This document shows positions 13,029 to 24,115 of a stretch of DNA of 64,000 nucleotides, in pieces. Both the position numbers and the translations under genes were made by a program. The DNA comes from Kitagawia praeruptora. Its lineage: Eukaryota; Streptophyta; Magnoliopsida; Apiales; Apiaceae. The notes under the pieces were generated by a model that saw only the letters and a list, made by a program, of their open reading frames with translations, was not told the origin of the DNA and did no database searches. Position 1 is the stretch's first letter. Every line of letters begins with the position of its first letter. Location of the stretch: NCBI GenBank assembly GCA_037693485.1, contig CM075345.1, positions 203,501 to 267,500 on the forward strand, read 5' to 3'.

Positions 13029-14453
13029 CTACTTGAGTACCCAAATCTTATTGGATCCACCATGGCTTGTTGATAGGACATAAAGAACATGTAGATCAGA
13101 TTTCTTGATCCACTGTTGTATCACTTTTGGTGCTTGATTTGCAGTCCTTTGTGTTCTGCCAGACTGATAATGGTAAGATGTTTGTCTTCTGTCATTTGCT
13201 TTCTGGTATGCTGACTGTTGTCTGGCTGATCCATTCTGGTAAGCGGTTTGTCTTCTGCTATTTACATTCTGGTATGCTGTTTGTCTCCTGTCTTGTCCAT
13301 TATATTTGAGCACCTTATCTTTCTTGTTGAAGTTTAGACCAACACCTTCTCTGACCAAAGGTACATTTGCCTTCTTCATTATTGTTTTTAAAGTGTCTTC
13401 ACCTTGAACAAAAGTTTCCATGCCCTTCTTGAGATCTTTAACTTCTGTTTCTAGGAGAGTGATCACTTCAGCTTGCTGTTTGATGAGTTCAGCTTGCTGA
13501 ACTCTCTTTTCAGCAGTTTTTGAGGATTCGGCTTGACTAGATTCCTTCATCTTGTATGATTCCAATGATTTAGCTTTAGTTTTGACATCAGACCTTAGCT
13601 CTTTGATTTCTTCAGTCAAGGTCTTGTTTCTCTTTTCAAGTAACTTGACATTAGCCTCTAAATGTCTGTTCTTAGTATTTAGTTCCTTGATCTCTGTAGC
13701 TTTACTGAATGAAGTTGAATCCCATTCTTCCATTTTTGGCAACAGATCTTTTACCATTTTGGATAAATAGGCATTCTTATCAATCAGCTTGCTGATCTCA
13801 GCCTTTAGTACCAAATGTTCCTCAATGGTTACACTTTTTGATTCCTGCATTGTTAGTGATCCCATAATAATATTTTCAGAAGATTTCCAGGAGTGAAAAG
13901 AGTTTACCTCACTAGAATCTGATTCTGAATCAGACACATCACTATTTACAAGAACTTCTTTCGTGTTTCCTATATCATCAATGCCAACAAATGCAGAGTT
14001 TATTATCTCTTCACTTGGTACTTCACCAGAAATAGATTTTCCATCATTCCAGGTCAATGGAGCCTTTGACTTCCTTTTATCTTTCAAATCAGCACGCTGT
14101 TTTGTTGTTGTAGCTTTATAATGCATTTTTAAGGTATCCCATATGTCTTTTGCAGTGCTACATGAGGAGACCATGTCATAATTTGACTCTGAAAGACCAC
14201 ATATTAATGTATACTTTGCTCTTCCATTATAGCCTGATTTTATCAATTCTGATTCTGAGAAATCGTCAATGTCTTTAGGCATGCCGTCTTTGTCAAGAAA
14301 AGTGAAAGGACCCTTTTTAACGACTCTCCATTCAATTGCATCATCTCTGTTGAGAAGCACCTTCATTCTTTGTTTCCAAGCATCATAATTTTCAATCCCA
14401 TTGAGAAGTGGTGGCATCTCTAAATAATCTCCTTCTGCATAAGCGGGTGCCAT
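13029..14453 (-). CDS. Copia-type Gag protein, no zinc knuckle
   Basis: A 474-residue ORF starting at a true ATG shortly after the primer site. Residues about 10-110 are a copia Gag N-terminal region: PPLLNGIENYDAWKQRMKVL, then IEWRVVKKGP, and later AKDIWDTLKMHY, as in DUF4219/UBN2-type Gag. An acidic, serine-rich stretch (SDVSDSESDSSEVNS) and a long coiled coil with many K, E and L (about 205-345) follow. The C-terminal part has four to five tandem units of the type RRQTAYQN with basic and Q/Y-rich composition. No CX2CX4HX4C knuckle is present, which is unusual; the basic repeats may take over nucleic-acid binding (inference). It probably packages element RNA using enzymes supplied by another copia element. 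There are no stops, consistent with a recent insertion. Confidence 0.85.
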   Translation of the reverse strand: MAPAYAEGDYLEMPPLLNGIENYDAWKQRMKVLLNRDDAIEWRVVKKGPFTFLDKDGMPKDIDDFSESELIKSGYNGRAKYTLICGLSESNYDMVSSCSTAKDIWDTLKMHYKATTTKQRADLKDKRKSKAPLTWNDGKSISGEVPSEEIINSAFVGIDDIGNTKEVLVNSDVSDSESDSSEVNSFHSWKSSENIIMGSLTMQESKSVTIEEHLVLKAEISKLIDKNAYLSKMVKDLLPKMEEWDSTSFSKATEIKELNTKNRHLEANVKLLEKRNKTLTEEIKELRSDVKTKAKSLESYKMKESSQAESSKTAEKRVQQAELIKQQAEVITLLETEVKDLKKGMETFVQGEDTLKTIMKKANVPLVREGVGLNFNKKDKVLKYNGQDRRQTAYQNVNSRRQTAYQNGSARQQSAYQKANDRRQTSYHYQSGRTQRTANQAPKVIQQWIKKSDLHVLYVLSTSHGGSNKIWVLK

Positions 14454-14495
14454 AGGATCTGTACTTTCCTGTTACAGAAATGTTAGTACACCAAA

Positions 14496-14507
14496 GCTCT
14501 GATACCA
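14496..14507 (-). other. Primer-binding site (initiator-Met tRNA)
   Basis: The minus strand reads TGGTATCAGAGC two bases inside the 5' LTR end. This is complementary to the 3' end of plant initiator methionine tRNA and fixes the element orientation. Confidence 0.92.
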
Positions 14508-14509
14508 AA

Positions 14510-16103
14510 TGAAAATGCACCCTAGAAGGGGGTTGAATAGGTGTAAATGGCTAACTATATTCAACTAAGTCCGATTTTAAAAATTACCAGAAACAGCTTA
14601 CTGATTTCGTTTTATGCAGAGACAGATGGTAAGCTGAATGCAAACAGTAAGCAAAATACAAGCAGAAAATAAAGAGCAGAAAATAAAGAACACAGAGACT
14701 TTTAGCCAGGTTCGACCCCTAACCCCTATGGTCTACGTCCTGGTCCCTTACCAACCCGGTAAGAGAATATATTATTGATCAACGAAATAAACCAATTACA
14801 AGATACAATAATATATCTCCCTTAATCAGCTGCTGACAAATGGCTTGCTGAACACCTGTTTCTGAACCTGCTCTCTAAGCTATACTTCCCAAGTATACTT
14901 CTCTAGCAACGTTCACCAAACCCTTGTTCCTTAGCCAATATGCCCAGCAACTCAACCTTACCAATCCTGCTGACAAATAGCTTGCTGTTTACTGTGCTGA
15001 ACCAACTCTCTAAGCAATACTTCCAAAGTATCCTTCTCTAGTCTAGTTCAACCCACCCAAACCTGTAAGCCAAACTTGTACAACAACTATTCAATACAAA
15101 TTGAACAATACAATGTTTGAATCAATACAACTCAACCTAATGAACTCTCTAAGATATAGCACGTATATGATATATTAAGAGCTCGAGAGAATCGAAAGGA
15201 TATAGCAATGCAAAACTGAGTTGTGTATTCTTTGTGTGCTTCTCTGAATGATTAAAAACGAATTGAGCACAAGAGCAACCTTATAAAGATTCACAACCAA
15301 CGTTCTAAAATCAATCAATCAATTTCAAACGTTTAGAAATCAATTTCTAACGTTCAATTGGTTAGAGAGATTTTGCAACGTTCTTGTGACCGTTTTGACA
15401 GAAGGTTTGGAAGAGATGAATCGTAGAAAACATAACCCTTCTGTTTGTATAGTTAAAAAACGTGTATAGGAGATTTTGAAGAAAGAAAATCTTTTAAATA
15501 AGGAAACTCCTATAAGTTGAATGATTTGTTTTAAGGAAAGATATTTAAAAAGATTTGAGCTCTAGAATATATTGTATACGTATTATATAATAAAGATTCC
15601 TTACAATATATTCCCTAAAATAAATCCATGAGAATTTGTCTTGATATATGTCTTCAGGATTTCTGTCAGTTGCGAATGGCTTGCTGTTTGAGTCTGCCAG
15701 TTGTGAATGGCTGCTGTTTGTGTCTGCCAGTTATGAATGGCTGCTGTTTGAGTCTGTCAGTGTGAAATGGCTTGCTGGACTGTCTCTGTTGTAGCACCAG
15801 ATAGCTTGCTGTTTGTATATTCTCCATTCTGTGCTTGTCAGCTTGCTGTTTTGGTTCTGGCAAGTTCAAATCAGCTTGTTGCTTTGGTTCTGGCGAGCTG
15901 AACAGATAGATAGCTTTAAATCTTTGCTTTTCCATATCATCAACCAAGTTACCTGAGAGTATACTTATACATAGCAAACACATATATATGCATATGATAC
16001 ATCAAGTGATTCAATCATATAATGGTAAGCTAAATATAGTAAAACTAGTACAAGATAAGCAATCAGCTTGCTGTATATAACATCAAAATCCACTAGGGTA
16101 ACA
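14510..16103 (-). repeat. 5' LTR of the gag-only copia element
   Basis: Same length and nearly the same sequence as 10691-12284. Differences seen include AACAAA/AACGAA near 10963/14782 and GATAGAAAACG/GTTAAAAAACG near 11634/15453. The ACAAT duplication follows at 16104. The 105-codon minus-strand ORF (KQQAD and KQQPF repeats) is present in both LTRs; it is a reading of the tandem repeat and I do not treat it as a gene. Confidence 0.93.
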
Positions 16104-19100
16104 ACAATGTCTTTGTTAGGGGTGATGCTATCCTTTGTGCATCCCCCAGGGTTCGTATTAATCAATGGACATTCTATCCTCAATTCCATTTTCGAGGAAT
16201 ACTTACATCCTGTACTTGGCAATTTTAATCATATATCCATAATAAGGGTCTCTTTTCAATCATTCCAATCTTGATAATCTATAGGTAGCTTAATGTTACC
16301 TCTCCTTTCAAACGAATGTTAGTCTATATGACTTTCCAAAAGACAACATATGTCTATCTGTCTTTCTTACAGAACTTGGTAATGGTAGCAAGGATGTTCT
16401 GGAAGATATTGGTCGTGTTCAACGTGAATCTTTTAATGCCTAATGCTCCTCTTGAGGACACTAAGTTTCAGATAACATTTATGCATCATACTACACCATC
16501 TCTGACAATCCTCATAACCTTTACTGGTCACCATCCTCATTCCTAACACATCCATGGTATTTATAAAATCCATTATCATGTATCTCAATTCATTTTATAT
16601 CAAAAGTCCTCGCGGTTGGCGCTTGATTAGAAGCAACCCCGCTATATCCTTTCATTGCTGGTCTAATTAATTGCTAATCCTTTGTGACTTGGCCTCAACT
16701 GGCCATACTAAACATGTGAGTTAGGGGTCGGCTAATAGCATTACTTTTCCAGCAATTGCTGGCATAGTGCCTTCTACTTGATACCTTTTGATCTTTTCAA
16801 AAACTTCACTCCATATAAGTCTCAATCGACTCCTCGGTACCATCTCCGGTCACCCTTACTTTTCTTTTATTCTTCTAGTTACTCTTATCAATTTCACGTG
16901 CCACCAAAGCTTAACATTTCTGGCATAACAACCTTTTCATTTAAGTCAATCCCGAACTTTCATAGTCCGGCTTGTTTCTTAATTACATTTCCATTTTTCC
17001 GTCCAATCTCAACTTCATAATTTTGTCTCTACAATCAATCGTAATAGTTGGGATCTATCTACCAATCCGTGTAGCGGCTACCTTACCCAATTCATAGGGT
17101 TTGCTTCAGTTTCCACTCTCTTCAGTGATGTATTCAGATAATCAGAAAGACAAGGTTTGCCAAATTTTGTCCAATTCCTTTCCAGGATTAGGGAAACTTC
17201 AGTCAATCTATCCACCCACTGGTTACATTAAGAAAATCCATTTCGATACCCAAAGAATACTTCTATGAACATCCGAGCTGGTCGAACCATAAACAGTTAC
17301 AGTAGCGAAATGATTGACATAAAGCTGGGAGTTTAATCATCAGAAGGAAACCAAATATACATCGTCCTTAGAAGGGGAATCAAAAGTTTCAATCTAAACA
17401 TGCCATACCTCCCCGATACATGCTTGTCCTAATAGTTGATACTACTGAATACCTGTCTACTTAACAACTAGTCTCAGAAGGAACGCTACCATTGGGGTCA
17501 GTCGCTTCCCAGAATTGGCACTACCAAGGTCATCCGAATCTGGTGAACCGTGTTGTCCAATTGTATTCGAAAATTATGTTGTCATGTTGCACAAGCACAA
17601 TACCTAAACCTGTACGAGGTGCATCCTAATATATTCCAAAATTCTCCTTCTTCCATTAGGTAACGCCAATGATGGGTCATCACCAGTTTTTATCTTTAAC
17701 TCCAGGGAGATTTTCCCCCATTTAGCTTGTCCATTCAAACTTTTAGTCTTACAAATAAGTCGGGTTACGGGATTGCAATCTTTGTAAAGTCCTGAACAAA
17801 TCTTTGATAATACCTTGTGAATCTTATGAAATTTCTCACCTTTGCCGGTGTGGTTGGCCAATCTCCATTTGAAACTGTCTTTAATTTGGTGGGGTCAATC
17901 AATCACTACTTCCTATTGCTCATATGTCCTACTGTCTGGACTTCATTTTGCTAAAACTCTTATTTCGAGAACATGTCCTACACCTGTTCTTTCAGGTTGC
18001 ATCTAAAAGCATTCTCAATTACATCTCAACCACTGCTTGCCTTGCCTAATCCCTTTATGATTCAGTGTCAGAATAAACTTAAGGTAACTACCATAATCCA
18101 TTCAAGGAACAGAAAAAAATTAATATTCCTTTGAATCACATGCTTCTAATGTTTCTGGTCCATCCTTCCACTGAATTGAACTAGACTTATACTTGGTTCC
18201 TGACAATAGCCTTATTACTAGTTTATCACAGACTCACTGGTCTTCTCCTCTTGTAGGTTCTGAGATCATTGTCTCACTTACTACTTCCTTATATTCTTTA
18301 TCCATTCACGCTATCACTTTCCATTATCTTTACTTTCTAGGCTGATCCATTCATAAAATGGACATCTCACTGGATAAACCACCTCATCAATCTCAATTGA
18401 CTTTATAAATTATAACCTAGGAAATCTGCCTTCTCATGGCGAATTATCATTAATAAGATTCACACTAATCCATTTATCAAATAATGTGGCACTTGCTGCC
18501 TCTATCTCAACTGCTCCTGGAGACTCTGCTCCTTGACATATATTGATGCCTTTGATAATCATGCATCATTCTCACTCTTTTCCCTCTGATCTGGAAGTCT
18601 TTAAGGATTCTTATCTAATCCCATATAAGATCTCAAGTAATTCCCCGAATCCGTTTTGTTTGCTGGTACTTTATCCGGCAGTCCAGCTATAGATCCAATA
18701 TACCTCTTTAATTCTCTTCATAATATATCAGTTCCTTACGCTCACTTCTCTGAGCACTATATCTAGATTCTTACAGTCTCTCTGGCTGCAGCCCTCATCT
18801 CCTCAAGGTAAACTTCCCTGTCTCTAACAGGATTCTCCCCCTCTGCTGGAACCTCTTCCGGGTCCTCAGTAGGGTACTCTATCGCATTCACCATCCGATC
18901 GTCAGCATATAATCAGGCATCATCGTGCTGCTGCTCGTATGCCTCAAGGTCTGTCGCCTTACTAGTCGGTACAAGAACGAGCTAAGTTACTATCATGATA
19001 CTTAATAGTTCCCATAAGGGTTTTATATGTCAATACTATATTAAGTAGTCCGACTATGAACTTGGCAAGAGTTCTTATTATCTTAATAAATTTATTGTTT

Positions 19101-19135
19101 TAACATCGCGTCATCTCTGGGATATATAACGCTCT
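16104..19135 (-). pseudogene. Decayed polyprotein region of the Tekay-like element (5' part)
   Basis: No long ORF. Broken pieces on the minus strand include a gag-like acidic patch near 18800-18900 (EYPTEDPEEVPAEGE), a clear reverse transcriptase end at 17640-17900, and a weak integrase-like patch near 17190-17230 (GWIDRLTEVS with frame changes, compare WVVVDRLTKS). Spacing between the pieces is shorter than in an intact gypsy element, so deletions or rearrangement accompany the point mutations. Confidence 0.62.
17600..17900 (-). pseudogene. Reverse transcriptase thumb / RNase H start remnant (Ty3/gypsy)
   Basis: Reading the minus strand gives DPTKLKTVSNGDWPTTPAK, then YYQRFVQDFTKIAIP, a stop, and after a frame change VTRLICKTKS and FEWT. 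This is the gypsy block VDPxKIxAVxxWxxPxTxxEVRxF...YYRRFVxDFSKIAxPLTxL. Further on, PSLALPNGRRR corresponds to the ALPDG motif before RNase H. At least one stop and two frame breaks make it non-functional. This is the best protein evidence that the long-LTR element is Ty3/gypsy. Confidence 0.85.
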
Positions 19136-19147
19136 CTCTGATACCAT
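19136..19147 (-). other. Primer-binding site of the Tekay-like element (initiator-Met tRNA)
   Basis: The minus strand reads TGGTATCAGAGAGAG four bases (GAAA) inside the LTR end at 19151. It is complementary to initiator-Met tRNA for about the first eleven bases. Confidence 0.85.
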
Positions 19148-19150
19148 TTC

Positions 19151-22100
19151 TGTAACACCCCCCAGATCCAGGGTCAGGAATCTGGTCGTTGCGGTCTTAA
19201 TATCCAACCACAAAATCAACATAATTTAAATTACAACCTTGTGACCCAAAACAACAACATAAAACACACCCGTTATAGTCCCAGAGATGAAATCAGAGTA
19301 ATCGTCAATATTATTAATCACAAGTTTGAGTTCTTACAACCCAAAGAATTACAATTTTACAATTACATGCTCTTTGCCATCCATTGGTATATGCCATATA
19401 TATAAATACATTTGATGCACAAATACTTACAACTAGCCTACCAGAGGCTGCATCCTTAGCAATGGTAGCTATGACCTCAGCGGTTAATCCTCTGACGGCT
19501 GACACCTGCCTATGCTGAGCACGCCTTACGCGGCCATCTGATCTAGCTGTTGTTGTGATATAAATAAATAAAGCAAGGGTGAGCAATAGCCCACCAAAAA
19601 TATAATTGAACAGTGATAATATATAACAGTCCAAAATATCTTTGAAACCATATGCCATGCATTAACGATGTAGTACCAATATAAGGTATGAGATGAAGTT
19701 ACAAGGTAACTCAAAATATATTTGTTTTGAATAAATATCTGCTATGTCAAAGATGAGCCAGATATTATCAACTTTTCATAATAGAGGAACTTGCAGGAAG
19801 AATATTGCAATTCCAATTCAAACACTTTTCAAACCTGCCAATAATGATAAGGTTGCAGGAAATTTCCAACATTGAGAGATGAACTAATACTGGAGTTTGA
19901 CGCGCCAGGAGACATAGCATTTACACGATGATCAGTCGCATGTTATGCTCCCCACCTCTTGTTTACTACATGTAGAAGGAAGCACCGACGGATTTACTTG
20001 TCTACCGCCCTCTGGAACTCCCCCGGCCAACGGTTGGCCCATTTGCTGGACCGGCGCCACTGGGTCACTTACGCATCTCCTAGTTCATTTCACATCCATA
20101 ACTTTAAAACGTAAAGTTCCTCCCCCTTTCCCCAAGTATATTACTTGTTGATAGGACTCCACAAAGTAGTCGTATCTATTTGGAAAGGAAAAATCACCAA
20201 TATTTCCCAAGCTGATGCTTGTTAATGGATATAAACTTGTTCCATCAATTCTTACCCTCGAGCGTTGAGGAGGTAACAAAAAAGATTCATATCGATGTTT
20301 GAAAGAATCAAGATATGAGTAACAAGATAGTTTAGCAAGTATAGGACCGGGCAGTCCAATAAATAACATCTCTCAAGTGAGGTCCCCTTATATCTGTTTG
20401 GAAGTTGAGCGAGTATTTAAATCTTCTTTAAGATAGATTTAAATGAAAATAAAGTTTGGGAACCTCCCCTTGATAAGAATAGTCATAAAATACTCCGAAA
20501 TATTTTACACCTTATCTGAAGGTGATAGATAATCTTTGAATAATATGAATCATCATAAAAAGAACTTAAAAGAATTAAAATAAATATTCCAAGAATATTT
20601 ATTAAATCAATAATAATTAAGGAATATGTATAAATCATAATATTGCTCGTAAGTAATCCTCGAATGAATATATAGAATTATTTACTAAATAACTCTCTTC
20701 TTTAAATGAATATTCAAAATAATATTCATTAATTAAATAAGCTCAAGTAAATGTTTAAAATAATATTTACTAAATAAATCAAACCTTAAATGAATATTTG
20801 AAAATAATATTCATTTAATAAATAATATTCTAAATAAATATCCAAATAATATTCTTTTAGCAATCAAACTTTAAAGGAATATTCGAAGCAATACTCCTTA
20901 AGTAAATAGAACTTCGAATGAATATCTTAAAATACTATTCATCAAGTACATAAAATCTTAAATGAATATTCATTAAATAAATTTCCGAGAATATTAAAGT
21001 AATTACTCATTGAATAATCAAACTCTAAACGAACATTCGAAACTAATATTCATTAAGTAATTAAAGCTCGAATGAATATTAAAATAATATTCAGCAAATA
21101 AATATATGCGAATGAATATTCAAAATAATATTCATATAGTACCTCTCGATTGAGATAATATCCAAATAGCATTCCTCGAATAATTTCCAAGTACTCAATA
21201 CTTTATGAAAATATAAATAATGTTCATAAATAACATTCCTCAAATAAACTGTCACTGGAATCCCTCCGGGTTTCCACGACTAACTCTATATCCCAAAATA
21301 CCGACTCCCGGTCTATATTGAAAGAATGAATATCATACGCCCTTCACTAAGGGTCTTAGCAAAACAATCCTGCTTATAACTGATAATTCATATCTAGTCT
21401 ATAAGCCAATATCAATTCAGGGAACAAGCATATCAATAGACTTGAAAGTAGGCATGCATGTTATGGCATAGGTATACAACAATCATTATATATATTATCA
21501 CAACAACAGTTCCAAGTATTGGAAACTTGCCTGGTAATCCTGTAGGGGTAGTGTGTCTCGTGTCGATCCAGTGATCTATAAATAGTCACAACAACCGAGG
21601 TCAATCACTTAACATTTCGAAGGTTAAGTATAACTTAACTTAAGTCATGTAAGTTTAGTCCAAAACACACCTCGAACCCACCCTTAATGTCAGATTTTTC
21701 GTATATCTTACTTAATCAATTATAACCTCGTTCTTTGCACCAATATGTGGTCTTGATAATTCTTAACAAGTTTCGTGTTTTAGTCGACTCGAAATTCCCT
21801 TTTTAACTTAGCCAAAAAGGGTGGCCAAATTAGTACCCCTAGGGTTGACTTTTCTGAGAATCACTATTTCGAGACTCGTACTTCAACACTTTTAATAAAT
21901 CACTGGAAACGTATTTAATTACGAAACCACTTATAAAATCATCTTTGGTATTTGTAATATTTATCATAAAATTTCCAATTCGAAGCCACGAGTCTAAATA
22001 GGTGAAATGTATTTTTGAAGTTCAGTCGACTACGGATCTTTACTATTCACATCTCTTTTACTAAAACGTTCATAACTCGGTAACCGTTAACTCAAATGAC

Positions 22101-24110
22101 GTACCGTTTTCGCGTACATGATCTAGAGAATGTCTAGAAGGTAGCTAACTCAAAATTGGACTTAGATCAGAAGATTAATTTTTCGGAATTTTGCCAAAAC
22201 AGGGCAGGAGGTTTTAATGAATAATGTTACCTCCGAAAAGTGGTTTCTTCGCACTTATCCTCGATTCGAACATTCTTATAAAATCGGAAAACGATCCATT
22301 TTACTTGTGGTTTTCTCTCACGCCTTCCTTTATGACCTCTAATATTTAATTACCAAGATTCGCCACTGTGATACATATTTTACATGGGTTCAATTTCAAT
22401 TACGAACTCGCATTCTCGGTTCCGAACCACTTATACGAATTTAATCATAACTCCTAAACCGTAAGTCCATTTCATACGATCTTTATATCAAAATGAAGCT
22501 TATAACATAATCTAGCTTATCATGGAAGAAATCGAAGCTAATCAGTGACTTATACCTACTGTCAAACTCGTGTTCTTAAGGTTAACGAAATTTCAGCATT
22601 ACGACGGCTATAAATCGGATATTTACCAAATTCCAAACCTCCCAATAGTCATGATATCTACTCCAAACAACATATACATGATTTATAACCATGAACTGAG
22701 GCCAAGCAATGCCTTTCCGTTCATCTAAGCTATTTTTCAACATTTATCAAAACCCAATCATAATCATGCTTATAACTTACTAACAACACCACTAAACATA
22801 GATCACTCAAGAACATGCTTAAAACTCAAAGTCAACTAAGGGTTCATGAGGTTTATACCTTCCTTGGAGAGTGATATAGCCTTACTAAGCCTTGTATGGT
22901 CCTTGTATAGCCTCCATGAAGCTTGGATCATCAACCAAAATCAAGATCCAAAAGTTTTGTTCTTGAAAATCACTATTCACCCTAGGCTTTGATGATTTAT
23001 TTGAAAATGGAAAAAGTGGTGTTTGAGGTTAAGATTTCTAGGGTATCACTTTTATGAAATATAGGATCTAGGATAAAAATTTGGAGATCAAACAAGGAGT
23101 GGAAGCTTGATTTCTCCTTTGGAATTTCTTGAAAAGCCGAATGGCTAAAATGGAGAGAATGGTGGAGTTGTTTGGCTTGCTTGGTCTCATCCTTGTCCAA
23201 AATGAATTATTGTGGAAATATCTAGTATAAAGCTACTTTAATAAAGTGATTGGCTCATCCAATGCATCATCTTCCACTTAGCAAATCTTGTTATGTAAGA
23301 TAAGATGGAGTAATGTGTTAAGTAGATGGTTTGGTTTCTAATGGAGCTAGTTACTAGATATTTATCTTGGCTACTTGACCTTATCCTCTTGCACATGACT
23401 ATCTCTTGGCTCCCTGCTTGTTACTTTGTCCATTTATTGCGTAATTCGTTGATCGTTCGAGGGAATAACTCATTCGTTTCTAGTTAGGGTTTTACCGAAA
23501 ACCTTCTTTAATATATATAATGGCATTCTCCATCATTCTTAATACTTCTCGAATTTAATTTCCTTAAATCCCTTTAATAATTCCTTAGGTCTTGCAGTGA
23601 CCAGGGAATTCTCGGAGAAAATGAAAGTGCTCTTTTTCTGAATCTGACAGCTTTTACATACACTTATTTTCCTCCCGGATCACTAATACGAACTCAGAAA
23701 TCCGTTCCGAATTCCGGATATAGCATTATTATAATAATATTCTAAATTCCACCAAAATCACTATTCATCACTTATTTTTATTTAATTCCTATAATTAGGA
23801 AAATGAACCTGGTTTACTCTCGGGTGCTCCTTAACCTTTTTACGGAACCGCTGGACTTATAATAGATATTGATTTGGATGACACAAGAATAATCTTTCTT
23901 GGAATAATATAACTTATATCCTTAGGAGATAGATTATTCTTATTTAGGCTATCAACCAAAAGTATTCTTCATGACATATAATATTTGAACCCACATCCAT
24001 TCTATTTATTTACTAGAACAATCGTTACAGCGTAGTCGTAACCACTATTCGCTTCCATATTATTACATAAGAAAAAGTTTTAATTCTACCCAAAAATCTG
24101 GGTTCTTACT
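19151..24110 (-). repeat. Long LTR, 5' copy of the Tekay-like element
   Basis: Partner of 2948-7915. It ends ...GGGTTCTTACT rather than TTACA: the terminal A has changed, but GTTAG at 24111-24115 fixes the boundary. The palindrome array is at about 20580-21240. Small ORFs at 19314-19658, 20085-20369 and 22997-23200 mirror those of the other LTR. Confidence 0.9.
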
Positions 24111-24115
24111 GTTAG
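24111..24115. repeat. Target-site duplication GTTAG (right copy)
   Basis: Matches 2943-2947. The two copies bracket the 21-kb insertion. Confidence 0.9.

Larger units (their letters stand above)
10691..16103 (-). mobile_element. Non-autonomous Ty1/copia-type retrotransposon with gag only
   Basis: The element is bounded by two 1594-bp LTRs and a perfect ACAAT duplication (10686-10690 and 16104-16108). The internal region is only 2225 bp (12285-14509). It has an initiator-Met primer site beside the 14510 LTR, a single 474-codon gag-like ORF, and several purine-rich tracts near the 3' LTR. Protease, integrase, reverse transcriptase and RNase H are all absent, so it must rely on another copia element. 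LTR length and gag style suggest a SIRE/Maximus-like parent; that lineage call is inference. Confidence 0.92.
2948..24110 (-). mobile_element. Tekay-like Ty3/gypsy retrotransposon with about 4.96-kb LTRs and decayed internal region
   Basis: Two LTRs of 4968 and 4960 bp flank an internal region holding a nested copia element. A GTTAG duplication brackets the whole. The minus orientation follows from an initiator-Met primer site next to 19151 and a purine-rich tract next to 7915. Minus-strand LTR starts of the type GTAAGAACCCAGATTTTTGG, and an end beside AAGGAGGGGAGAC, are typical of Tekay/Del chromoviruses. Remnants of reverse transcriptase are readable at 17640-17900 but broken by stops and shifts. 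Without the nested element the internal region is about 5.8 kb. Confidence 0.88.

Noticed and set aside
14496..14507. tRNA gene signal from TGGTATCAGAGC motifs
   Set aside because: These are primer-binding sites beside LTR edges; no cloverleaf-forming sequence surrounds them.
2948..24110. Calling this a LARD (large non-coding retrotransposon derivative)
   Set aside because: The internal region still shows gypsy reverse transcriptase at 17640-17900, so it is a decayed coding element, although it behaves as non-autonomous.
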